Shown here: piece by piece, positions 1 through 11,016 of the stretch
Layout: the number at the start of each line of letters is the position of its first letter
How positions within the stretch are numbered: the stretch's first letter is position 1
DNA from: Nothopassalora personata
Taxonomy: Eukaryota > Ascomycota > Dothideomycetes > Mycosphaerellales > Mycosphaerellaceae
Direction of reading: 5' to 3'
Assembly: GCA_033816765.1 (NCBI GenBank)
Contig: CM066296.1
Coordinates: 124,001 to 188,000 of the forward strand
Length of the DNA: 64,000 nt
Notes under the pieces: model-generated
The model's input: only the letters and a program-made list of their open reading frames with translations
Told to the model about the DNA's origin: nothing
Databases searched by the model: none
Program-made: the position numbers and the translations under genes

Positions 1-2389
1 CCAAGTTCATATGCGTAAAGCGCACCTTGTAGACCGGACTCTTCTTCGTCGGGAAAGCCATGATCTGGTCTGGCGATACCACAACATCCTTCTTGGTCTT
101 GCTCTTGGTAGTTGCTCCAGTAGAGATCCCGTCGATCTTTGTGCCAGCACCACCGTCACCAATGACCTTGCCTTGAATTTCTTTGTTGTTGGTTTGCACG
201 TCCCATGTTCTGACGGTGCCATCTGCACCTGCCGAGACGAGCACAGTAGACTCGACGCTCCAGTCCAGACTCCAGATGCCGCCACGAGCATGACCGCGCA
301 TGCGCTTCACGAGTCGTCCAGTTGCGAGGTCCCAGAGGATGATCTCACCACGGTCGTCAGCGCTGGCCACGACTTGCCCGTTGGGCGCGCATGCAAGCGC
401 AGTGACGTGACCTGTATGTCCCGTGAAGATTCGCACTGCTAGACCGCGCTGCAGATCCCACATTCGTACAGTGCGATCACCGTTGCCCGCTCCAGTGAAG
501 ATGTAGGCATTGTTGGGGTGCCAAGCTACTGTCTCCACGTCCGAGTCGTGCCCAGCAAAGATGCGCAAAGGAGCAATCTGCGGCGTGCTCCATAGTCGTG
601 CTGTCCGGTCGGCGCTGCACGAGATGAAGTAGTGGCCTTGTGGACAGAATCTGACGTCCCATACGGGCATGTTGTGCGACCGATATACGACTAGGTTGGT
701 CCATGTGTCCAGTGACCAAAGTCTGATGGTGCAGTCCGCCGAGCAGGAAACCATATATCGCGGCTGCGAATCTGATCTCCCGCTGTTGTTTGTATGTCCA
801 TTCGTTGTTGGCTGCGGCAGAGCAATCGAAGGCGAGAAAGACAAAGCGTAGACCGGTCCTGAGTGACCTACCAACCGCCGTGATGCAGATGGCTGGTATG
901 AGGGATGATCAGTCGGGGATGTGAGAGCCTTGTTGTCGAGCGAGAAGACTCGGATGTACGACTCTGCGGTGCCGATCGCGACCAAGCTGTTGTCACCAGA
1001 GAACTCGATGCAGTTGACGCTGTCGAATGTGTTGTGGAACGTAAACATGGTCACGCTGATACCAGGCCCTATGCCTCCAGTTCGGGTGTCGATGATACGA
1101 AGACGATCTCGGAGCTCCTTGACCCTCGAGACCTCCATTGCAACATCTCTGGCGGTGGAAGGAGGAAACGGCAGGGGTTCTTTAGGCGGTTCATCGAGTG
1201 GTTCGCGCTTGATCGCTTGCTCATATTCGTCCAAATAGGAGTTCTGGCCGGGTCCAGAAGGATTAGCGTTATCCTCGACCTGGAGCTCGGCTTTCACGTC
1301 CTCCATTAAATCATTCTCTGGTGGTGCAAAACCCAGGGAAAGTTTCGACAATACTGCTGGCGCGTTTGCAGCCAGGTTTGCGGATCCAGGGTTATGACCT
1401 GGTATACCTTCGTCTTCTGCAGGTACGTCCATATTTCCTTCACGTTGTGCAAGCAGCTTGGTGAGGCTTCTTTCTGCACCGAAAGATGCACGGTCAATGG
1501 CTTTCAGTTCCAAATGAGCACTGATGATCATGACTATGATGCTGCCGCCTTCATGCTCCTTGGCCTCGAGATACATCATCAACGTGCCGTACGCCATCTG
1601 ACTGAGTGAAAGGCGGTATTTGTTGTTGCGGTAAAGCTGAGCAACATCGTTCTGTTCAACATGCTCCGGTTCATAGATTCCCGCAAGGGCACGGATGTCG
1701 TCCTCGTGTTCTGATTCGAAGGCGCCCCGAAAGCGCTGGAAAAATTCTCTTGCGTCATTCGAGAAGAATTCATTGATGCATTGCAGAAAAGAGTAGACGA
1801 AAAGTGGCCACAAGATGCGCTTGAGCTCAGGCTTGTAGATTTCGAGAACGTTGTCGACCCAAAGCTGCATCGCCTCGAACGCAGCGACATACTTCTTGCC
1901 GCCCCTCTCATTGATGTTGGTCGGGAGAAGTGGGACTCCATTAGGGTCAGTGTGCTGGCTTTCCTTCCTGAGCATGGCTTCAGTCCTGCTGTAGCCCTTC
2001 TTCGACAGGTACTCCAGAACCTTTGGCATGACATTGTTAGCTTTCTCGGTCGGTCTCGCGGGGGGAGGGGGCGGTGGCGGTGTTCGCATGGTGTTGCGCG
2101 CGTGCCGGCGCGGGATGTGCTGGTTCTGGTCCATGCTGGGCTTGTTGCAGAGTTGGAAGAGCACAGAAAGCCGCGAGAATTCTGGCAAGCCGCTTGTGCA
2201 GCGCGGCGCGCAGTGAATCAAGAGTGAGCGGCGTCACCTTCACACGCGGACTCGACTTACAATCTGATTAAGATTCTGTTGCTGGGCTGCCTGTCCACCA
2301 GATGGTGCGGCGGGTGGCGCGTTCATACCGCCTGCACTCGGAGGGCCAACGCTCGCCGTGCGTGACGGCGGCGGTGGCTGCGAAGCCAT
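1..2389 (-). CDS. TAF5: TFIID subunit 5 (TAF5), 3' end cut by window edge
   Basis: General transcription factor subunit: the WD40 scaffold of TFIID and, in many fungi, of SAGA. Exon 1 (2389-2261) encodes 43 residues beginning MASQPPPPSR. An intron (2260-2021, donor GTAAGT, branch CTAAC, acceptor AAAG) leads to exon 2, open from 2020 to the window edge. Exon 2 starts with a LisH-like segment (VLEYLSKKGYSRTEAML), followed by the TAF5 N-terminal domain (LWVDNVLEIYKPELKRILWP) and then WD40 repeats with the typical WD pairs (CTIRLWSLD, RTVRMWDLQ, GEIILWDLATG). The last visible residues match the conserved TAF5 tail (KSPVYKVRFT), so only a few codons are missing. The first ATG fits the family because LisH lies shortly after it. 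It is divergent from MED11, giving two basal transcription genes on one promoter region. Confidence 0.93.
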
Positions 2390-2622
2390 ATCGATCGACT
2401 GGCGGATGCTCACATGAGTTGGTGAAAGATGTAGATGAGAGCTGTCGGAGTCGCGAAGTGCGGTCGCCGAGGCGCCAGTGCGGAAGGAGCCGCTGGTTGG
2501 GCGAGTAAAGACCAGATCGCCTTCAGATATGCTCAGCGTCATGTAGGGCGACATAAACAGCAGACACGTATCAACCCGAAGCCGTCCACCGTCAACAACA
2601 CCCAACATCGCCAGTGCGCAGA
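2390..2622. promoter_or_regulatory. shared divergent promoter TAF5/MED11
   Basis: These 233 bp separate the start codons of two divergent housekeeping genes, so they must hold both core promoters and 5' UTRs. No clear TATA box was seen. This is inferred from gene layout only. Confidence 0.5.
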
Positions 2623-3207
2623 ATGGCAGCGCAGACGATATCGCCATCCGAGCGCATCCGCGAACTCTCGGCCATCAACAGCGATGCCGCAACGCTGCCC
2701 TCACACGCTGGGCTCGCGATCAACGCGCTAACCAACAGACCTCTCACTTTCACCCACAACCACACCGAGATGAGCGACACGGCAAGCACCACAGTAGAAG
2801 AGCGCAAGGAAGCGTTCAAACAGCACACCAATGACTTCGTCGAGACCCTGCAGGGCGTCTTTGCCCGGCTTAGACGGCAGGCACACGCTCTTGAAGAGGC
2901 AGGTATCATCACCTCAGACAACAGCAACTTGGGCGTGTCTATCCCACGAGCAATGCCGCGTGCTGGTGGTGTGCCGCAGACAGGACCATCGGCGAAGCCA
3001 GCGGGAGCGGGAGCGGCAGCGGCAGCAGCACCGCAGGCGGCGCGGAATGAGCCTGAGCGGATCACGAATGGTGGGTTGGGCAAGTTCGATGTTGCGTGGT
3101 TGAACAGTCGTGGTAATAAGGTGGGTGAGGAGAAAGAGGCGGAGCTGATGCAGGAGGCGAAGGAGTCGTTGGAGCAGGCGTTAGAGAGGAAGCAGAATGG
3201 TACATGA
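2623..3207 (+). CDS. MED11: Mediator complex subunit 11
   Basis: Single-exon gene, 194 aa. The N-terminus (SPSERIRELSAINSD, then GLAINALTN) matches the MED11 helical signature, where Med11 pairs with Med22 in the Mediator head module. A second helix (FKQHTNDFVETLQGVFARLR, then ALEEAGI) is also family-typical. After about residue 125 there is an Ala/Pro/Gly-rich linker, then a basic and acidic tail; this extended C-terminus is common in filamentous fungi. The ATG at 2623 is preferred because the upstream in-frame start is only GTG. The product acts in the nucleus in RNA polymerase II initiation. Confidence 0.85.
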   Translation: MAAQTISPSERIRELSAINSDAATLPSHAGLAINALTNRPLTFTHNHTEMSDTASTTVEERKEAFKQHTNDFVETLQGVFARLRRQAHALEEAGIITSDNSNLGVSIPRAMPRAGGVPQTGPSAKPAGAGAAAAAAPQAARNEPERITNGGLGKFDVAWLNSRGNKVGEEKEAELMQEAKESLEQALERKQNGT

Positions 3208-3253
3208 AGGGCTGCTTGTGAAAAAAGTACCCGCGACACCCAGCTTCACTTGG

Positions 3254-3880
3254 ACAATGGCCTTGTCACATGCCACCACTATCAATAAAAATGTCAAGCC
3301 GCCGCGCAGATCCGCTGCTAGCTCCCGACTTTCTCGCATGATAACGCAATCGACATCCGAACTCGAACCAGCCCCGTCTCAAATCGATAGCCAGACCACC
3401 ACCAGGGCGGAAGGTGCTGATGCCGACCGACAATTGGTGGTCGCTAATCCACCCGTACAGGAACGGAGGACACGATGCTGCGTTCCCACACCAGGGACGA
3501 CCTCCCTGGTCTCAGAGCTCGGATCAGTCGTCCGGGTACTCCTATGACACCACCACTACCACAAGTCGTGGACCCTGGAAAGTCATGCGGAGCCAGAAGA
3601 GGCCACAACGTCGAGTACGTCTGATACCCCACCTCCTTTGGTTGAATCAAAACTAGCAGTATTTAGCACTACATCTGCTATCATCACAGCCCGAGTAGGT
3701 GACTCAGCCATCGAATTCAACGTCCGTCGCAGCGCTCTCACGCAGTCTTCCCTATTCCAGCAGATGAAGTGCAAGCCTAAATGGCTCACAGAGGGTGACG
3801 TGGTCGAGTCTCCGGACCACGTCCCTGAGGATCTACTCGAACTGGCTCTAGACCGGCATACCATAACCACTAGTGCTTAG
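3254..3880 (+). pseudogene. decayed BTB/POZ-like fragment
   Basis: Frame 2 carries an ORF from an ATG at 3254 that stops at 3547. The same frame is open again from about 3560 to 3880. The second part has a BTB-like stretch (IITARVGDSAIEFNVRRSAL, then SSLFQQMKCKPKWL) resembling the start of fungal BTB domains, but the domain ends after about 65 residues, before the usual helices. No good intron joins the two parts; another frame between them looks coding (SRPGTPMTPPLPQ), which suggests a frameshift. I read this as a truncated relic, but an unmodelled intron in a short real gene is possible. Confidence 0.35.
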
Positions 3881-4605
3881 CCGATGCCTTCGGCACACGA
3901 AGTTACGCAGATCCGCTCACCAGACTGATGCCGCTTCCTAGAAAATCCTATAGCAATTCTGTTGCAGACTGCCAAAAGCGGCTACAATTCGACGAACAGC
4001 ATGCTTGCGATAAGGTTCCCCATCGCTTCGGGACTCGACAACAAGACCTTCGTCCGTATCGTGGCAATGCTGCATCTCTCACTGGCCAGTGAACGCCATT
4101 AAACGCATAGTCCAGATGTAATACGGGGAGTTGCCCTTGTACATATCGTACCCAAAATCGCTTTCGCTTTCGCTGTCGATGTAGTAACGCACCAGTAATA
4201 AGGTCGCCGACCATGTTACCTCTCGTTTCGCTCGGCTGATTTGCGCGATAACCAGTCTTGTGTGAGAGTTGGATGCGGCTCATGGAGCGACTATCGGCAC
4301 AAATCGCAGGGCGTGATGACCCGAGTCTGTGTAGCCGACACCACTGCATAAAGGAGTGGACCCTTTGAGCATTCTTTCTGGCAGTTGGCAACTTTCGCAC
4401 TTGCTTGTAGAAACCGCAAGAACTATTTAAAGAGGTCGTCTCCATTTGGATCAAATAGTGTAGCTCGAACGGATCTCTTGCCACAACCGTGGTCGCGCGT
4501 TTTCGAATGTGTCTGTCGAGACATCGACACAAAGAATAAGAGTGCAACAAGACGATAGACAGCAAGGAGCGCAACAATAACCACTACCCTCCGTCGAGAA
4601 ACACC
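3881..4605. other. intergenic, nothing recognised
   Basis: 725 bp between the BTB-like relic and the next gene. A 209-codon ORF on the minus strand (3948-4577) has no family signature and random-looking composition. Presumably this holds the promoter of the gene at 4606. Confidence 0.5.
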
Positions 4606-5280
4606 ATGGTTGCAGCCACCACCAAAGCCAATCTAACCCGACAAAACCTCCTGTCCAAACTCGCTCTCCTCCTTGGCCGCTCTTCTCGTTGCTCTGCTGG
4701 GACCAGCACATCCTCTGTCCTCAAACCCGCAAATCTCCCGGAAACCACCACTCCAGCTCCAATAGACCTCTCACAAACCCAAAGCATACCTACGCCCGCC
4801 CAGGAGACTTTCCCAACGTACTGTCCTGCAACTTACACAGGAACCACCCTCGCTACCGCCCAACACATAGCTCATCTCGACGCCCTCCTCCTCGCGGCGG
4901 TAAACTCTCACGACTACAGCCCCAGCGCCCCCATGTGGACTCTCTGCCACCCCGAGTGGAGCTGTCGAGACAAGTTCATGCCAGGTCGCTGGATCAGACT
5001 CGCCGAGCACATTGCCCGTCAACAGCAACTCTTTTTCCTGGACCCGGAGCTGAGGACTGAAGGGCTGAAGAGGGAGGTGGTGGTGAGTGAGAGTGGATAT
5101 GAGGCGCAGACGAGAGTGTGGTGCGATGTGAGGGCGGTTGGGGAGGTGGTCAGGGAGGAGAATATGATGACTTGGAGGATGGAACCTGAGGCGCTGGGGT
5201 CGTCTGAGGGCCACGGCAAGTGGAGTTGTATTAGGATGATTACGATGAGCGGCGCGGGGTTCGAGGTTTGGGGCCATTGA
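4606..5280 (+). CDS. hypothetical protein, possible NTF2/SnoaL-like fold
   Basis: Single-exon ORF of 224 aa from ATG 4606, in an ACC-ATG-G context, to TGA at 5280. The first 75 residues are Ser/Thr/Pro-rich and low in complexity. From about residue 85 there is an ordered part (HLDALLLAAVNSHDY, then W-R-RLAEHIARQQQLFF, REVVVSESGYEAQTRVWCDV). Its order of helix, long loop and beta strands recalls NTF2/SnoaL-like proteins, but no catalytic residues can be named. I recognise no specific family. Start and end are clear. It is flanked by the convergent GST gene. Confidence 0.6.
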   Translation: MVAATTKANLTRQNLLSKLALLLGRSSRCSAGTSTSSVLKPANLPETTTPAPIDLSQTQSIPTPAQETFPTYCPATYTGTTLATAQHIAHLDALLLAAVNSHDYSPSAPMWTLCHPEWSCRDKFMPGRWIRLAEHIARQQQLFFLDPELRTEGLKREVVVSESGYEAQTRVWCDVRAVGEVVREENMMTWRMEPEALGSSEGHGKWSCIRMITMSGAGFEVWGH

Positions 5281-5439
5281 GGGATTACCAGACGTTGCTG
5301 CAGCATGGCAGGGGACGCAAACTGGCTTGGGGTTCATGGTGTTGGAGTGTGGCTTTGTGCACCCACCATCTACATACCATCGTACTCGAATGACTAAATC
5401 CTGGTCTCACGAGCCATTGCACATCCCAAGCTCAGTATC

Positions 5440-6395
5440 TCAAGGTACACCCCTCCCACTCCTCGTCGCCTTCGCCAACTCACTCTGCGCCTTATCATCC
5501 GCATACCTCTGATAAATCGGCAAATAATGTTCCCTCTCACTCGTGGTATTCTTAATACCTGCAATATTCACGTCAGCCAGTTCGCAGCACACTCACTCGA
5601 ATCAAGGAATCACGTACTATCCCTCTCCTCCAACGCCCTCATCCACACCCTCAACCTCTCCCAAACCCCTTCATCCTCTCCTCCCTCTCCATCTCCCTCC
5701 CCCGGAATCCCACTCCCGCCCTTGAAATGATCAAACACCCACAACCTCACGACCCAAGGCGCAATAACAAAATCAATCAAACTCGGCTCACTCCCAAAGA
5801 AATACGGTCCAGTGGGATCCATTTCCCTCACCAATTCTTTCCACTTAGTCAAAAACTCCTCCCGGACCCTTCTCAACCCTGCCTTATCACTCATCGGCTG
5901 AAACTGCAAGAATCGATGGAAAGCAGGGATGATCCTGGACGTACAGAACTCCGTCCAAAGCCTCGTCCTCGCGCGGTCGTAGGGGTCTCGGGGGAGGAGA
6001 TGCGGACTGTGGTCGGGGTATGCTTCTTCTAGGAACTCGCAGATGACGGTGGACTCGAAGAGGGGTTTGTCGTCGTACTGGAGCGTCGGGACTAAGCCTC
6101 TCGGGTTAAGGGCCAAGAGGGATTTGGGCTTGTGGTAGGGGTTCACTTCGATGTATTGGTAGGGTATCTTTTTCTCTTCGAGGACGGTCCAGGCGCGTTG
6201 GACGAAGGGGCAGCTGAAGAGGGATGGGGGGTTAGGGTATTGATGCGGTGAGTTCTGGCTGGTGGTGGATATGTGTGGGAGGACTCACAACCAGCCGGAG
6301 TAGAGTTTTAGTGGCTGGTCTGCTTGGTGGGCGTCGACGATGGATTTGGCGGGGCCGGTGGCGACGGGGTGGAGGTCTGCGTCGGGGTGGGACAT
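5440..6395 (-). CDS. omega-like glutathione S-transferase
   Basis: Three exons: 6395-6289, 6213-5618 and 5558-5440, giving 273 aa. Intron 1 (GTGAGT to TTCAG) and intron 2 (GTACGT to TGCAG) restore the motif SGWFCPFVQRAW, with Cys37 as the likely active-site cysteine of omega and Xi-type thioltransferases. The thioredoxin-fold N-terminal half continues with the GLVPTLQYDDKPLFES segment, in which the cis-Pro and Glu-Ser contact glutathione. The C-terminal helical domain contains FGSEPSLIDFVIAPW. It probably performs glutathione-dependent thiol transfer or dehalogenation in the cytosol. Stopping at the in-frame TGA inside intron 2 would lose the conserved helical tail, so the third exon is preferred. 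Confidence 0.88.
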
Positions 6396-6664
6396 GGTGT
6401 TGATGCTTTGCTGCTGGTGGGTGAGAGTTTGATGAGGTGTTGTCAATGTTGATGTTGGTGATGGTAGGTAGTGCTTTGGTAAGAACAATGCCGATGAGCT
6501 GCTTTGCGCTGACGTGATGCAGAGCTCGCAGCAGTGGGGTATCACAACCAAAAAGTGCCCGCCCTTCCAACCATGCAACCAGGGTAAACCCTGTCTCTGC
6601 GCCCTCTCCAAAGACTCCTCATGTATCGTTGTTATGCTCTGCGAGCTTTACGCCATACTGTCGT

Positions 6665-8128
6665 TCACATCACAGAACATCCAGGCTTGACGAAATCCTC
6701 ACCATAATCCCTGATCATCTGCGCCCTCTCATTCTCCTTCTGTCGCTTCTTCACTTCCATCGGGAAGAACGTGCCGAGAAAATCCATCGTCTCGAAATCA
6801 ATGTTCTTGCCGCTTGCTGCCATGACGGACTCTGCATTGCACATTGGGCACTTCTTCATGCCCTTGCCTTGCAGATCGATGATGCAGCGGATGCAGAAGA
6901 CCGACTTGCAGCAGCCGAGGTTCACGGGTCGCCATGCCATGCCGTAGCACACGGGACATACCCAGTCATCGAGTTGTGGCACAATGGCGAGGACTTTGGA
7001 GCCCATCTCGGCCTGCATGTCCCTTGCAATGGAGTTTGCGAAGCCGCCGGCGACATTCTTGCCGTTAGTGAGCATTTCTGGGTACTTGACTTGCAGGGTT
7101 TTGACGAAAGTCTTGCCTTCGAGGCCGGTCTGCTTGTCGAACTTCTTGAGGATCTTCTTCATGGCTTGTGCGTTCATCTCTTGGAAGTGCATCGCTTTCA
7201 GGATTTCGAGGTTCAGGTCCAGGAAGCGTTGGGCGGCGAGCTTTGCTTGAGGTGTCTTCATCTTGGCCAACAGGCCAGTCTCGCGCAGCTTCTGGTCGTA
7301 CTCTGCGAGATTGTGCTTTGCTTCCGTGAACGTGATGGCTCCTCGACTGTGCTCTGTGTCTTTGTAGAAGATTGGATTCCCGAGGTACAGTCGGAACATC
7401 TCTCGCCAGAAGCATAGATCACGGTAGCTGATCTCTCTGCGTGCTTCGAAGCCCTCTTTCACGGGTGCGACGACATCTTCGACCGCATCTCCCAAGTCCA
7501 AGATCTTGTCTTCAAGTGCCTGCGTCTCCGACCCGCGCAGCGACTCCAGACCGCCCAACTTTGGCTCGAGCATGTCGAAGAAGTCTTGCGCCGACGTCAA
7601 TGGCACTTGTATCCATCTTGCGTCTGGGGTCGGGGTCTCTGGTACTAGCGAGTGCTTGCGGTCAAGAGATAGCTGGTCAGATCCCACCGAGAGCTGCTGC
7701 GCGTGCCAGGATGGCCGCCGCGCTTGTCGCTCGTCGCTATGTCTCTGACGTGCGGCAACGACAATCTCGTGCTTGGCCAGCTTCTGCAGTGATTCCTTGG
7801 TCTCGGGTGCGAGGCGCGCGTCGAGTGGCGTGCCATTGCTGTTTACCAGAATGCGCAATTGTGGTGTGAACTCCTCTTGTATGGGTGTGAGTGAAGGTTT
7901 GGCGGCGGAGAAGTAGTCTTTGAGGGAACTTGGCTTGGGTGTCTTCGGCTGTGCGACCAGCTCGCTCATGGCGTGGAGCGTCTTCTCATCGAGACCGAGG
8001 CTTTCCAGCTCGCGGTGCACCTTCTTGATGCACTTCTTGAGGTGCTTGTACTCTATCGCGCTCTCCACCCATTCCGCTGGGAAGCCCTCGTTGGTCAGTG
8101 CCGTTTCATATTGGTGCCCGAACTTCAT
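6665..8128 (-). CDS. SPX-RING finger protein (putative E3 ligase)
   Basis: Single exon, 487 aa from the ATG at 8128; an in-frame ATG at 8158 would add 10 residues. I chose 8128 because SPX domains begin with MKFG-x-x-Y/L, here MKFGHQYETALTNEG. The SPX region, with basic helix motif KHLKKCIKKVHREL, spans roughly residues 1-350 and in the family binds inositol pyrophosphates and senses phosphate status. A RING domain follows at about 395-440 (CPVC, then CCKSVFCIRC, then CPMC). Fungal SPX-RING proteins (RING-14 in Neurospora, Pqr1 in fission yeast) act in phosphate control. Specific targets here are unknown. Confidence 0.88.
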   Translation of the reverse strand: MKFGHQYETALTNEGFPAEWVESAIEYKHLKKCIKKVHRELESLGLDEKTLHAMSELVAQPKTPKPSSLKDYFSAAKPSLTPIQEEFTPQLRILVNSNGTPLDARLAPETKESLQKLAKHEIVVAARQRHSDERQARRPSWHAQQLSVGSDQLSLDRKHSLVPETPTPDARWIQVPLTSAQDFFDMLEPKLGGLESLRGSETQALEDKILDLGDAVEDVVAPVKEGFEARREISYRDLCFWREMFRLYLGNPIFYKDTEHSRGAITFTEAKHNLAEYDQKLRETGLLAKMKTPQAKLAAQRFLDLNLEILKAMHFQEMNAQAMKKILKKFDKQTGLEGKTFVKTLQVKYPEMLTNGKNVAGGFANSIARDMQAEMGSKVLAIVPQLDDWVCPVCYGMAWRPVNLGCCKSVFCIRCIIDLQGKGMKKCPMCNAESVMAASGKNIDFETMDFLGTFFPMEVKKRQKENERAQMIRDYGEDFVKPGCSVM

Positions 8129-8856
8129 CTTGACTGAAGATGTCGATTCATGCGACAAAGTTGTGAGCAGCGATCGATCGTAGCAGCATTTGCCGATGGT
8201 TTTCTATATACAGCAGGCTCTGGCGGAGAGATAGTGGATGTCTGGAGTGGCGTTGAGAGACTACTACGAAGGCACAGTGAGCTGCGGAGTGAGGATTATG
8301 TGGGAGTGGGGATGGTGACACGAAGGGCTGAGGCTTCGTTAAGTAGCTACAGTAGCCTAGCCTACCCATGAGAGAAAAAAAAGAAAACTCTTCCATCTGG
8401 CTGGCGCAGCCACGGTAGTAATGGCATGGCGTATGTAGCCGCGGACCAGACTCGGATGTGCTTAGAGCGAGGAGGTACTGTACTGTAGTAGGTCACGACA
8501 ACAATCAATGTCGCGCTCGGGGAAAGGAAGTCTCGTGCTTTCTTTGTACTAATGAAAGGCGCCGCCACCGCCACCACCCAACATAAGAGAGGAGGCAGTG
8601 CAGCAGTTCGAGAACCACCTCAGCGACATCGCTCGCTGCCGACCAGAACAGAGCTAGCGTCTCACAAGCTTTCGCTAGCCGCATCGGTATTTCTGTGGTT
8701 CTGGCGTCATCAGCCACGAGGAAATCACGAGGAAAGCACGACTCATGCTTCCGTGTGAGTTCACGGCTGCACCTCCGCCACGGCGAGAAGGCCGGCACAC
8801 CGACATTTCTCGAAAGGCTCGTCAAGGTACAAGGCTGGGCCGCGGGCGCAGCAGAG
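8129..8856. other. divergent intergenic region
   Basis: About 730 bp between the start codons of the SPX-RING and JJJ1 genes; it should contain both promoters. The JJJ1 frame is open upstream to 8695, but that extension lacks similarity to J-proteins. Nothing else was recognised. Confidence 0.5.
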
Positions 8857-10545
8857 ATGGGCCAGAGTCAGTCCTCGGGCGGCGCCAGTGGTGGCGGCCG
8901 TGGTGGTGGTGGTGGTGGTGGTGGTGGCGGCGGAGAGGTGAAAACGAGTTACTACGTCCTGCTTGGCATTGAGCGAAATGCCACCGAGGAAGAGATCAAA
9001 AAGGCGTACAGGCGAAAGGCACTCGAGCTCCATCCGGATCGCAACTATGGCAACGAGGAAGCCGCGACCAAGACTTTCGCAGAGGTCCAGGCTGCACATG
9101 AAGTCCTGTCCGACCCGCAGGAGCGTGCGTGGTATGACAGCCACGAAAGCACCATTCTGCGAGGTGACGACGCCACCGACGATGCGCCAACGTATCAAGA
9201 TGTACGCGTGACTACTGCGGACGACATCGCTCGCATAGTGAGCAAGTTCAATCGCAATGTTGAGTTTTCTGATGCCCCTTCTGGTTTCTTTGGCTTTGTC
9301 CGTGAGACGTTTGAGAAGCTTGCCAGGGAGGAAGATATTGCTGCCAGCTGGGAGAATGTCGAGGTCCGCGAGTATCCCACTTTTGGCCACAAGGATGACG
9401 AGTATGGAGATGTTGTCAAGCAGTTCTATGCTGCGTGGTCTGGATTCAGTACTGTCAAGTCCTTCTCGTGGCGAGACAAGTATAGGCTATCAGATGCACC
9501 AGATAGATGGATCCGACGGCGTATGGAGCAGGAAAACCTGAAGCTGAGGAAGGATGGCAAGCAGGAGTTCAACGAGGCGGTAAGATCGCTGGTGCAATTC
9601 ATCAAGAAGCGTGATCCTCGCTTTGTGCCAAACACACAGTCGGAAGCAGAGCGGCAAAAGGCTCTACGTGATGCTGCAGCCGCGCAAGCTGCTCGCGCGA
9701 GGGTTGCAAACGCCGCTAAGTTGGCTGAAGAGGCCGTGCCAGAATGGACGAAAGCGCGAGATCCTGAAGAACTGGAAGAGAGCTCCGAAGAAGAAGTTGA
9801 GGAACTGCATTTTGAATGCGTCGCGTGTAACAAAGTATTCAAGAGCGAACGTCAGTGGGAAGCGCACGAGAAGTCGAAGAAGCATCAAAAAGCTGTCAAG
9901 GAGCTCCAGAAGCGCATGCGGAAGCAACATGAGCATCTAAATCTTGATGAAAGTGGCACTGACAGCAGTGTCGCGACTCCAGACGCTGAAGACGAGGAGC
10001 AAGAAGTTCTGGCCGACCCAGCTGCAGAAGGGGAAGATCACGAAGCTCATACCGACGGTGTGTTGGATGAGGCTGGAGACGGCATCGATCACGAGGCAGA
10101 CAACAGCTCTGGGGACGCCGCCGCAAAGAACAGTTCTCGATCGCAGGAGCAGAAACCTGCAGCTGTCTTGTCTGATGCAGACCCACAAGACACGAAAGAA
10201 GATTCAGATTCCGAGGACGAAGACTACGCTTCGATCAGCACGATCCAAGCACGAATGCAGTCGGCAGCTCTCGACACTCCAGCATCTACAGTTGCTTCCA
10301 CCGCTGCCTCTGAGGACGATTCGAAGCCTGGCAAGCCCAGGCTGGGCAAAGCTGCGCAGAAGCGAGCGAAGAAAGCCGCAGCCGCCGAAGTGCGAGCCGC
10401 GGCAGGACACAAATGTCAAGTCTGCAACGAAGAGTTCCCTTCCAGGACGAAGCTCTTTCAGCACGTAGAAGACGAAGGCCACGCTGCATTGAAAGACGTA
10501 AAGCCCTCGACTTCGAAAGGCAAGAAGAGTAAGGGAAAGAGATGA
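8857..10545 (+). CDS. JJJ1: J-domain/zinc-finger protein JJJ1 (DNAJC21 homologue)
   Basis: Single exon, 562 aa, close to the yeast length of 590. A Gly-rich run encoded by GGN repeats follows the start. The J domain ([20 protein letters not shown]) contains the HPD motif ([10 protein letters not shown]) that stimulates Hsp70 ATPase. A first C2H2 finger ([23 protein letters not shown]) lies near residue 325, acidic low-complexity segments follow, and a second C2H2 finger ([18 protein letters not shown]) lies near the C-terminus. This is the JJJ1/DNAJC21 architecture, which serves cytosolic maturation of 60S ribosomal subunits through release of Arx1. The ATG at 8857 (MGQSQSSGG) is preferred over the upstream in-frame extension. 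Confidence 0.92.
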   Translation: MGQSQSSGGASGGGRGGGGGGGGGGGEVKTSYYVLLGIERNATEEEIKKAYRRKALELHPDRNYGNEEAATKTFAEVQAAHEVLSDPQERAWYDSHESTILRGDDATDDAPTYQDVRVTTADDIARIVSKFNRNVEFSDAPSGFFGFVRETFEKLAREEDIAASWENVEVREYPTFGHKDDEYGDVVKQFYAAWSGFSTVKSFSWRDKYRLSDAPDRWIRRRMEQENLKLRKDGKQEFNEAVRSLVQFIKKRDPRFVPNTQSEAERQKALRDAAAAQAARARVANAAKLAEEAVPEWTKARDPEELEESSEEEVEELHFECVACNKVFKSERQWEAHEKSKKHQKAVKELQKRMRKQHEHLNLDESGTDSSVATPDAEDEEQEVLADPAAEGEDHEAHTDGVLDEAGDGIDHEADNSSGDAAAKNSSRSQEQKPAAVLSDADPQDTKEDSDSEDEDYASISTIQARMQSAALDTPASTVASTAASEDDSKPGKPRLGKAAQKRAKKAAAAEVRAAAGHKCQVCNEEFPSRTKLFQHVEDEGHAALKDVKPSTSKGKKSKGKR

Positions 10546-11016
10546 TCCATCGATGACCTGAAGATGGCGATTCTGCCTTCCCATTGTATGTCAGCGACAC
10601 AAGATATCGAGACACAACGACGACACCTGGCATGTTGGCAAAGAAGTGAGCATGTCATACATTCGCAGAGATACGGTTAATATCAACCCACGGGCGAGAT
10701 CGGGAATTGCCTGAGCGTCACGATGCCGGAGATTTCGCGCTGCAAACGCCCAGGATCCGGATAAAGGCCAACCTTATCAGTACGACTTTATCAACATTAC
10801 ATGATCCTGTGACTTTTGCTGAGGAGATGTGCAACCTTGCATCGCAGCTTTTCTGCACCATGTGAGGATCGGGCAAGCTGCCTCGCGTTTCTCGCCGCCG
10901 GCAGCGATAAGGCACATGAATGTTGAGGTAGGAGTTTGGCCTTTCTACTTTTTCTCTGTCGTCTGGCTTTCGAAATTTGTTCCACCCCTGCAAATCCGTC
11001 GCAAAGTCAAGGAACC
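10546..11016. other. intergenic, promoter of MFS gene
   Basis: 471 bp between JJJ1 and the downstream transporter in the same orientation. No ORF or motif I can support. Confidence 0.5.

Noticed and set aside
1579..2034. 151-codon minus-strand ORF
   Set aside because: Same strand as TAF5 but a different frame; the TAF5 frame contains LisH and NTD motifs.
2592..3239. 215-codon minus-strand ORF
   Set aside because: Antisense to MED11, whose plus-strand protein has clear family similarity.
3948..4577. 209-codon minus-strand ORF
   Set aside because: No family motif, odd composition rich in Arg, Ser and Cys, and lies in the promoter region of the gene at 4606; a chance ORF is more likely.
4771..5337. 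188-codon minus-strand ORF
   Set aside because: Antisense to the 4606-5280 gene; the plus-strand ORF has a better start context and composition.
6629..7417. 262-codon plus-strand ORF
   Set aside because: Antisense to the SPX-RING gene; Leu/His/Cys-rich translation typical of a mirror of codon-biased coding sequence.
8761..9390. 209-codon minus-strand ORF
   Set aside because: Antisense to the J domain of JJJ1; the Thr run mirrors the Gly codon repeat.
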